Shown here: piece by piece, positions 11,156-18,622 of the stretch
Layout of the letters: each line of letters starts with the position of its first letter
Numbering within the stretch: the first letter of the stretch is position 1
Assembly (NCBI GenBank): GCA_035493675.1
Contig: DATJIA010000312.1
Location: 1-64,000, forward strand
DNA length: 64,000 nt
Direction of reading: 5' to 3'
From: JAIOQA01 sp035493675
GTDB taxonomy: Bacteria; Myxococcota_A; Polyangia; Haliangiales; Haliangiaceae
The notes under the pieces: generated by a model
Databases searched by the model: none
What the model saw: only the letters and a program-made list of their open reading frames with translations
Told to the model about the DNA's origin: nothing
Made by a program: the position numbers and the translations under genes

Positions 11156-11338
11156 CTAACGGCGACGCGCTTCGTTGATCTCGCGATTGATGCGCGCGAT
11201 CTCGCGCAGCCAGATGTGTCGTTCCTCGTGTTCCATGTCGAGGATCAAGTCGATCGACCAATGGAAGTGATAGGCGATGTACGAGACCTCTTGATAGAGC
11301 TGCTCGCGCGGATAGGTTGCGACCGCCGCCCAGGTCAC
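11156..11338 (-). CDS. Small eCIS protein, DUF6760 type (60 aa)
   Basis: After a GTG start that overlaps the preceding TGA (GTGA), the product is 60 residues: YPREQLYQEVSYIAYHFHWS, then LDMEHEERHIWLREIARINR and an Arg-rich end. This matches the DUF6760-like small proteins encoded beside eCIS sheath genes; they recall the small phage-tail GpE family of assembly chaperones (from memory). It is predicted all-helical and soluble. The longer upstream extension of this frame (to 11,428) is spurious because it runs inside the previous gene. Probable role: assembly chaperone or small baseplate component, translated in coupling with the Cys-pair protein upstream. Confidence 0.75.
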   Translation of the reverse strand: MTWAAVATYPREQLYQEVSYIAYHFHWSIDLILDMEHEERHIWLREIARINREINEARRR

Positions 11339-11742
11339 CCCTGGCCGGAACCGGCCGCACCTCCTTCGCCCGTGATGAGCGCGCCGGTCACCATGTCGAC
11401 ATCCATCTCGTTGCCGCACTTCGGGCAATTGACGTGATGCTTGGGCGCGCCGCCCTCCTCGTTGATCTTGCGATAGAACTCTTGGAGGTAGGCGAGGTCC
11501 GTCGAGAACAAGCCCTCGATGATGTCGGCGTCGATGTGCTTCTGATCGCCGAGCTGCGTGATCACGCGAGACAGCAAGATGATCACGAGGTACGCGCGGT
11601 TCGCTTGGACGCGGTAGTCCTGGAGCGGGATGATCTCGTCGCGCGCGGTCGCGAGGCGCATGACGCCGTCGCGGTGCACCTCACCGCTGTCGTCCACGTA
11701 GCCGCGCGGCAGGCGGAACTTGAACTCTGTCTTGAAGGCCAT
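11335..11742 (-). CDS. Small conserved eCIS protein with a C-terminal CPxC pair (135 aa)
   Basis: The N-terminus reads EFKFRLPRGYVDDSGEVHRD, a pattern of phage-tail assembly proteins that accompany sheath/tube genes. A helical middle (LLSRVITQLGD) precedes one CPKCGNEMDVD pair and a Gly-rich tail. With only two Cys plus nearby His (KHHVNC), a small metal site or dimeric zinc knuckle is possible but not shown. GAGGAGA lies about 11 nt before the ATG. It is separated from the upstream two-domain tube gene by a 131-nt spacer full of stem-loops, so it may begin a separately expressed part of the operon. It overlaps the DUF6760-type gene by 4 nt. Function is not known to me beyond likely tail assembly. 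Confidence 0.7.
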   Translation of the reverse strand: MAFKTEFKFRLPRGYVDDSGEVHRDGVMRLATARDEIIPLQDYRVQANRAYLVIILLSRVITQLGDQKHIDADIIEGLFSTDLAYLQEFYRKINEEGGAPKHHVNCPKCGNEMDVDMVTGALITGEGGAAGSGQG

Positions 11743-11778
11743 TGCGAAGCTCTCTCCTCACACGCAGGTGTAGAGCCA

Positions 11779-11852
11779 CGTCCCCGAAAATGGGACGCGG
11801 CCCGCCGGAGTCCCCGAGCGGGCCGCATCTTAGCAGGCCATCTGCGCCTGCT
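11779..11852 (-). terminator. Three tandem stem-loops after the two-domain tube gene
   Basis: Seen: arms 11846-11852/11832-11838 (7 bp), 11818-11826/11797-11805 (9 bp, perfect), and 11792-11797/11779-11784 (6 bp, loop containing ATTTTCG on the transcribed strand). They fill the spacer downstream of the stop at 11,874. There is no classical U-run directly after the 9-bp stem, so this may be a partial terminator or an RNA-stability barrier between the sheath1/tube transcript and the downstream genes. Confidence 0.45.
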
Positions 11853-11873
11853 GTGGAGCGCGAGACGTGAGAA

Positions 11874-12800
11874 TCAGCCCGCGTCCTGGTGAGCGAGGGC
11901 GAGCTTGCACTCCTCGACGTAGAACGTCGCGTCGAACGTCGACGGCTTGTCGCTGCGCTCGAGGTCCGACGTCTTCACCTTCAACCAGCCGCAGCCGTTA
12001 TACGTAATGCTGCCGATCTCGGTCTTCATGTCGGGCAGGAGCAGGTGGACCGCGATGCTGATGTGGTGCTCCTCGAGGGTCTCACCCGCGATGAACCACT
12101 TCTCCGCCGCCGCCATCCACGCGTCCTCGACCTTTCCGTCCGGACCCGAACCGACGGTGAACTTGATGTCCGAGAGCTCGAGGCTGTGCGCGAGCAGCGC
12201 ATTCTCGCGGAGGTGACCGACGGCGTCGACCGCGGTCTTCTGCGTGAACTTCGGGAGCTCGACCTTCTGCACGGTCGACACGTCGAGGCCGGCGACCTCG
12301 ACGCGGAAGTTCGCGCACATGAAGTCCTTGTGCCGCTTGCCGAGGCCCGACAAGACGCTCTTGCCGGTGCCCTTGACGTGGCGAACCGACTCGGGCTTGA
12401 ACTTGATGTCGCAGTACATCGCGTCCTTGCTCGCGGCGTCGAGGTTCGAGAACGAGCACTCCGTGATCAGCGCCTGCATGAAGTTGACGCGCCGCATCTC
12501 CATGCCGTCGAAGTTCGCGCTGAGGATCGCGCCGTCGCGGTACGCCGACGTGCCGGCGTGGTCGAACGACTGCTGGATCCACTTCTGGAGCTCACCGCCC
12601 ATCGAGGCGGCGACGGACATGCCGCCCTCGCCCCAGGCGATGTTGGCGATCGACTTCTTGGTCACCCAGTCGACGCCCGACTTCATGTCGTGCTTGTCAC
12701 CGCTGAGCTCGGGCGTGGTCGCCTTCTTCAGCATGCCCTGGAGCTTGCCGTTGAGGTCGAACCCGAACATCGCGTTTGTATAGTTACGAGCTGACGCCAT
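11874..12800 (-). CDS. Two-domain tail-tube-like protein (308 aa)
   Basis: Start chosen at ATG 12800, which has GGAG upstream; the 21 extra residues upstream are not supported. The first half starts FGFDLNGKLQGMLKKATTPE and has ANFDGMEMRRVNFMQALITE, where tube proteins carry their final strand-helix-strand. The second half restarts with FRVEVAGLDVSTVQKVELPK and ends DATFYVEECKLALAH. This reads as two tube-like beta-barrel domains in tandem, roughly twice the 148-aa tube encoded at 8,886. Spacing to sheath 1 is 264 nt. Possible roles are the main tube subunit partnered with sheath 1 or a tube-initiating ring. Family membership is by pattern only, and the duplication is inferred. Confidence 0.6.
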   Translation of the reverse strand: MASARNYTNAMFGFDLNGKLQGMLKKATTPELSGDKHDMKSGVDWVTKKSIANIAWGEGGMSVAASMGGELQKWIQQSFDHAGTSAYRDGAILSANFDGMEMRRVNFMQALITECSFSNLDAASKDAMYCDIKFKPESVRHVKGTGKSVLSGLGKRHKDFMCANFRVEVAGLDVSTVQKVELPKFTQKTAVDAVGHLRENALLAHSLELSDIKFTVGSGPDGKVEDAWMAAAEKWFIAGETLEEHHISIAVHLLLPDMKTEIGSITYNGCGWLKVKTSDLERSDKPSTFDATFYVEECKLALAHQDAG

Positions 12801-13020
12801 TTCTTTTTTCTCCGTCGTGTCTTCGTTTCGTTCCGGCCCGACACGGGGAGCGGCGCGGACCACACGGCTCTTCTCTCGACCACCACCGGGCGTTGCCCGG
12901 TCCTACCTACCGTGTAGCTCGCGACGTTCTCCCTATCGTTTGTCTCTTCGACGACCGTGGAGTCGCTGCGTGCATGATTGCGTCGCCGCGCTCCCTGTTG
13001 TTCCGACTGCTCCGTACTAC

Positions 13021-13054
13021 GCGGGGGCCGGAGGATTCCTTCCCCCGGCCCCGC
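13021..13054 (-). other. GC-rich stem-loop between sheath 1 and the two-domain tube gene
   Basis: GGGGCCGG and CCGGCCCC arms flank a 13-nt loop that itself contains AGGA/TCCT. The structure begins 11 nt after the sheath 1 stop. It has no U-run, so it is more likely a 3'-end stabiliser, processing site or attenuator than a full terminator. The rest of the 12,801-13,064 spacer shows only the Shine-Dalgarno of the next gene. Confidence 0.4.
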
Positions 13055-13064
13055 GTCCGTTACA

Positions 13065-14285
<1,221 letters not shown>

Positions 14286-14398
14286 GTGCTCTCTCTCCTT
14301 CGCGTCAGACGATGGCGCCCTTCCATGGACGTCTATCGGTCTTGCCGGACGTTGCCGGCGTTCTTGGTTCGCACCGAGCCCCCCGGCCCGGTGTCTTC

Positions 14399-14423
14399 AC
14401 GCTGCGCGGACGTCGCGCAGCGT
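14399..14423 (-). other. Perfect 9-bp stem-loop after the tail-terminator gene
   Basis: ACGCTGCGC and GCGCAGCGT arms with a 7-nt loop begin about 11 nt after the TGA at 14,434. No U-run follows. It probably marks the end or a processing point of the first eCIS message before sheath 1. Confidence 0.4.
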
Positions 14424-14433
14424 AGAAACGTGA

Positions 14434-15135
14434 TCAGCCCCCTCCGCCGCCTCCGCGGCGCCCTCCTCCGAGATCGAGACGACGTGCGAACGGGTTCGGC
14501 GCCGGGCCCTGTTCCTTGACCTTCGGATCGGTGATCGAGCGGTACATGAGCTCGCGCGATTGCACCCGTTTGAACTCTTCGAGCTTCTCCGGAATGATCG
14601 GAACGAACGTGTAGGCCTGGATCGCCGGACGCACCGGCTGGTTCAAGCTGCCCCAGAAGCGCGACAACGTGCCCTCGTCGAGGCGCGTCTGGAGGATGAA
14701 GTAGAGATCGAAGTCTTCGGGGAACGTCGTGCCGCGCATCTTGTCTTTGGGCACGGCCGGGTTCTCGAAGATCGTGCGCACGAGCAAGCCGACGAGGAGC
14801 TGCTCGTCCTCGGGCGTCTGCGCCCACGCGCTGATCAGGTAGTCGAGGCGCAGCCACAGCGGCCGCTTGCGCATGAACTCCTTCACGGAGCCGTCGTCTT
14901 GCGCGACCTCGACGAGCTCGGAGTGCGGCGTGTAGTCGGTGCCGTCGGGATCGCACGCGACTTGATACAGATAGACCGAGACCGCCGGCAGCTTGCCTTC
15001 GATCGCGTCAGGCTTCGGCGCGCCGTCGATGATGTGGACGCGCTTGTAGCCGTTGCGCTTGAACTCGTCTTGGAGCATCCGACTGATCGTGTCGGACGTC
15101 TCCTTGATGATGTGATGTTGAGGCGTCGCGCTCAT
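14434..15135 (-). CDS. eCIS tail-terminator protein, DUF4255/Pvc16-like
   Basis: This 233-aa protein has IIKETSDTISRMLQDEFKRN at the start. PAVSVYLYQVACDPDGTDY and RPLWLRLDYLISAWAQTPED follow, then EQLLVGLLVRTIFENPAV. This is the DUF4255 (Pvc16 N-terminal) pattern. Family role: it caps the distal end of the sheath and tube in Afp/PVC particles. A Gly/Arg-rich tail (LGGGRRGGGGGG) ends the protein. It is the first eCIS gene in transcription order. The 247-nt spacer upstream should hold the operon promoter, but I see no convincing minus-strand hexamer pair there. Confidence 0.9.
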   Translation of the reverse strand: MSATPQHHIIKETSDTISRMLQDEFKRNGYKRVHIIDGAPKPDAIEGKLPAVSVYLYQVACDPDGTDYTPHSELVEVAQDDGSVKEFMRKRPLWLRLDYLISAWAQTPEDEQLLVGLLVRTIFENPAVPKDKMRGTTFPEDFDLYFILQTRLDEGTLSRFWGSLNQPVRPAIQAYTFVPIIPEKLEEFKRVQSRELMYRSITDPKVKEQGPAPNPFARRLDLGGGRRGGGGGG

Positions 15136-15350
15136 CGATGGTCCGAAACGGATCGCCCTGGTTCCCCCCAGGAGCCTTGGTCACGCGTTGGAGCCAGGCG
15201 ACTCGAACTTGTGACCGGGGACGAATCGTGGCGGAAGCGCGAGACGCGTTCAAGCACGGAATGACGATTTCGTGTGCGTGAGAACGGCAAACACCGGCGG
15301 CGCTCCGACGCGCGCGTAGGTCGGTTTCTCGTCGGTGCGAAGCCCTCGCG

Positions 15351-15378
15351 TTGACACGTCGCAGCAACCTGAGATAGT
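15351..15378 (+). promoter_or_regulatory. Sigma-70-like promoter of the ferredoxin gene (leaderless)
   Basis: A consensus TTGACA (15,351-15,356), a 16-nt spacer and GATAGT (15,373-15,378) sit just before GTG 15,383. The expected transcription start would fall on or next to the start codon. The 12-mer GAGATAGTCGCC recurs before the kinase at 18,623. Confidence 0.55.
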
Positions 15379-15382
15379 CGCC

Positions 15383-15706
15383 GTGTTGCGCTTCGAGCGA
15401 CACATCTTCGTGTGCACGCAGGCGCGCGCGGGTGGCGGCAAGCCATCGTGCGGCGCGCGCGGCTCGCAAGCGATCGTGTCCGCGCTCGAGCGCGCGATCG
15501 CATCGCGCCCCGAGCTCGCGACGAAGATCGGCATCACGTCGTGCGCGTGCCTCGGTCCCTGCTTCGACGGCCCGAACGCGGTCGTGTATCCCGACGGCGT
15601 CTGGTACGCGAACCTCGACGAGAACGACGTCGACGATCTGATCGCGCATCTCGCGGGCGGTGCGGTCGTCGAGCGACGACGCTACTCGTGGCCCGACGAC
15701 GAGTGA
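15383..15706 (+). CDS. Thioredoxin-like [2Fe-2S] ferredoxin
   Basis: From GTG 15,383 the product is 107 residues. HIFVCTQARAGGGKPSCGAR supplies the first two Cys and SCACLGPCFDGP the others, the four-Cys spacing of the thioredoxin-fold 2Fe-2S ferredoxins (Azotobacter FdI / NuoE-like). DGVWYANLDENDVDDLIAHL is the usual C-terminal helix-strand of the family. The longer upstream frame adds 16 unlikely residues across the promoter. The last 25 nt overlap the 3' end of the convergent kinase gene. Role: small electron carrier or assembly factor; partner unknown. It stands alone between the eCIS and the kinases. Confidence 0.85.
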   Translation: MLRFERHIFVCTQARAGGGKPSCGARGSQAIVSALERAIASRPELATKIGITSCACLGPCFDGPNAVVYPDGVWYANLDENDVDDLIAHLAGGAVVERRRYSWPDDE

Positions 15707-18567
15707 CGTAGGCGAGCGAGGCGCTTGTCAATGTCCTTGGCAGCCTCGGTCTGGCCGTCCGCTGCATAAGCAGCCCTAGCAATCTCTCCGACACTGCGAG
15801 CATGCTCTTGGTCGCCGGACTGCTCGTACGCATCGGACAAGATGTCGGCTACCTCGGCCAGATCGCGTGATGCCATCTTGGTGCGATCCGTGCGCTCCCA
15901 CGCGGCGCCGAGATCGCGAGCGGCCTCGTCCGCTCGATGAAGATCGAGGCGCGACTCAGCGCGGAGGGCTTCGAGGATGAGGACGAAGCTCGGCGCGATC
16001 GCGCCTGGATGGTCGATCAACTTTCCTAGCACCGCGACCGCATCCTCGTACCGATGCGCTTTCTCGAGCGCTTGCGCGTAGTACATGACCGTCGCGTATT
16101 CGGCCATGGTCCCCGGGTGCTCTCGAGACACGCGCTCGAGCATGCCCGCCATCGTCGCCAACGCCGCATCGGTGTCACCGATCTTCAAGAGTGTCGATGC
16201 ACGCCGGCGAAGGACTTCGTCGCGCGTCGGCGGCGGCAACCGCCCGGCGTCGACGATCGCCTTGGCGTGGTCGAGGGCTTCACGCGCGGCGGTCGCGTTG
16301 CCGAGCTTCGCTTGGGACTGTGCGAGGGCCGACCAGGACATCGCCGCCGGGCCGCTGTCGGCGCCGCGAGATTCGAGGATCATCGCGTGCGCAGTCGAAA
16401 GTACGACGAGCGCGTCGCGAGTGCGCCCCTGCATGGACATGGAGTTGGCGATCTGCTGAAGGTCGTCGAGGATCACGATGTGGCGCGGTCCGTATTGATG
16501 GATCAGCTCCGCCAACAAACGCTCGGCGGTGCTCAGGTTTGCGGCCCAGTCGCCGCTTTCCTGCTCGACCAACGCCTTGCACGACAGCAGCCGGTTGAAG
16601 CCACGATCGCCCATACGTGTCGGTTCGCTGACACGCGCAAGCGCCGTCTCGCAGGTGGCCCGCGCTTCACTCGGCCGAGATGCATGCGCGAGGGCGACGC
16701 CGATCAAGGCCTCCGTGATCGCCTGCTCGTCGCGATCACTCGCGCGCGTCGCGGCAGCGCGCGCAGCCTGGACAAGGTAGTCGAGTCCGTCGTAGCGGCC
16801 GAGCGTGTCCGCCAGGTCGAGCTGCGTCTGCCACGCGTGTAGTGCCAATAGATCATCACCGCGCTCGGCAGCACTTGCGGCAATCTCGCGCGCGAGCGCG
16901 TCCGGTTCACCGACGAAGACGTCCTCGGCGAGATCGAGACGTAGTACTTCATTCGCGGCGTCGTCGATGAGAGGCCGCCAGCCCAATCCGCGCGCTCGCC
17001 AGAGCACCGGATGCGCCTTTGCGAAGGCCGCTCCGTTGTTGCCTGCGGCGTGCAGTCGCCTAGTCTCGGCGAGGTCGCGCTGCACTCCGCGGATCTCCGC
17101 GAGCCAGCGCGCATCGCTGGGCAGCGGATCATGTTCGAGGCGGCTGCACTCCGAAACTGATGGCAGGGACGCGATCTGTCGGGCGTGGTCGACGACATCA
17201 CCGCCCTCTGAGAGAAGCTCGATACGCCCGTCGACCTCGATTAGGCCTTGATCGAGGCACGCGGAGATCGTTCGCCATGCACTCTCGGGCAGAGCTCCGC
17301 GTTCCGCATCGCGACACGTTGTCTCGCGCACATCATGCCATTGGGTCGACCAGCGATCGATCGACGCAATCGCCGTGGCCGTTGCTTGCGGGGCGTAGGG
17401 TTTGCCGGTCCCGCGGATCGCACGATCGACGCGTGCTCGATCGGTCGGGCCCCACACCGATCGAACGCGCGCGGCTTCTTCCCCGCATCGATCGATCGGA
17501 GTGCGACGAGAAACGATGACGACGGCTGCGAAGGTGCCAACCACCACCAGGCTCGCGAAGACGAGCGCGGCGCGGCGGCGGCGCGACAGGATCGAGCGCA
17601 GCGCCACGAGCAGCGAATCCATCGACGGCCAGCGATCGGATGGATTGGCGGCGAGGCCGCGCAGCAAAGCGCGACGGAGCGACGCGGGGACCGCGCGGCC
17701 CTTCGGCGCGGGCCGCGGGCCGCGCGCGATCGCGGCGGACCAGGCGTCCGGATCGTGGCGGCGCGCGTTGTCGACCGCGAACGGGCGCTCGCCGTAGACG
17801 CCTTCGTAGAGCGATGCGCAGAAACTGAAGATGTCCGCGCGCGCGTCGACGTCGGCGCCCATGTGCTGCTCGGGCGCCATGTACGGCGGCGTGCCGACCG
17901 CGACGCCGGTGCGCGTGAGCGTGAACGTCGAGCCTGGCGGCGTCGGCAAGTCACCCGAAGGCCCGCCGCCTTTGATCGTCGGATCGTCGCCGGAGATCGG
18001 CGTGACGACTGCAGCGCCGGAGCCGTGGTGCTCGCGATCGGCCGGCACCGCGAGCCCGAAGTCGGTCACCGCCACGCTTCCGTCCGAATCTCGGACGAGC
18101 ACGTTGTCGGGCTTGAAGTCGCGATGGACCATGCCGGCGGCGTGTGCGGCGGCGAGCCCGCGGCCCGCCTCGACGAAGCGCGCGAGCACGTCGCGCCATG
18201 GACGGCGCACCGCGCGCAGCCATGCGCCAAGGCTGCGTCCGACCACGAGCTCCATCGCGACGAAGACCTCGCCGCCCACTTCGCCGGAGTCGTACACGCG
18301 CACGACGTTCGGGTGCTCGAGCTTCGCCATCGCCCGCGCTTCGCGCACCAGCCGCGCGGTGTACGCGCGATCGCCGGCGTCGGGGCGCACCAGCTTGAGC
18401 GCGACTTGCCGCTGTAGCTCGGGGTCCCGCGCCTCGACGACGACGCCCATGCCGCCCGCGCCGATCTCACGCTCGATCACGTAGCGGCCGACTCGATCGC
18501 CGGTGCGTGGACCACTCGGCGACGAAGGAATCGTGCGCGTCGGCGCTTGTGGATCGACCTCGGCCAA
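15682..18567 (-). CDS. Transmembrane Ser/Thr protein kinase with TPR-rich C-terminal half (961 aa)
   Basis: The kinase domain spans about residues 28-330. It has glycine loop IGAGGMGVV, VALKLV (ATP Lys), HRDFKPDN, VTDFGLA and YMAPEQ, so all catalytic motifs are intact. A Thr/Ser-rich insert of about 35 residues lies between DFG and APE, plausibly autophosphorylated. One membrane helix (ALVFASLVVVGTFAAVVIVS) follows after a poly-Arg stop. The remaining 600 residues are helical repeats of TPR type with conserved Cys near the membrane (CGEEAARVRSVWG). This architecture is typical of the large myxobacterial kinase families. It is divergent from the kinase at 18,623 with only 55 nt between them, so their expression is probably linked. 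Ligand and substrates unknown. Confidence 0.93.
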   Translation of the reverse strand: MAEVDPQAPTRTIPSSPSGPRTGDRVGRYVIEREIGAGGMGVVVEARDPELQRQVALKLVRPDAGDRAYTARLVREARAMAKLEHPNVVRVYDSGEVGGEVFVAMELVVGRSLGAWLRAVRRPWRDVLARFVEAGRGLAAAHAAGMVHRDFKPDNVLVRDSDGSVAVTDFGLAVPADREHHGSGAAVVTPISGDDPTIKGGGPSGDLPTPPGSTFTLTRTGVAVGTPPYMAPEQHMGADVDARADIFSFCASLYEGVYGERPFAVDNARRHDPDAWSAAIARGPRPAPKGRAVPASLRRALLRGLAANPSDRWPSMDSLLVALRSILSRRRRAALVFASLVVVGTFAAVVIVSRRTPIDRCGEEAARVRSVWGPTDRARVDRAIRGTGKPYAPQATATAIASIDRWSTQWHDVRETTCRDAERGALPESAWRTISACLDQGLIEVDGRIELLSEGGDVVDHARQIASLPSVSECSRLEHDPLPSDARWLAEIRGVQRDLAETRRLHAAGNNGAAFAKAHPVLWRARGLGWRPLIDDAANEVLRLDLAEDVFVGEPDALAREIAASAAERGDDLLALHAWQTQLDLADTLGRYDGLDYLVQAARAAATRASDRDEQAITEALIGVALAHASRPSEARATCETALARVSEPTRMGDRGFNRLLSCKALVEQESGDWAANLSTAERLLAELIHQYGPRHIVILDDLQQIANSMSMQGRTRDALVVLSTAHAMILESRGADSGPAAMSWSALAQSQAKLGNATAAREALDHAKAIVDAGRLPPPTRDEVLRRRASTLLKIGDTDAALATMAGMLERVSREHPGTMAEYATVMYYAQALEKAHRYEDAVAVLGKLIDHPGAIAPSFVLILEALRAESRLDLHRADEAARDLGAAWERTDRTKMASRDLAEVADILSDAYEQSGDQEHARSVGEIARAAYAADGQTEAAKDIDKRLARLRHSSSGHE

Positions 18568-18622
18568 GCTGAACGAAGCTCTCAGTACGCCAAGAGCCCG
18601 TCAAGGTGAGATAGTCGCCGCG

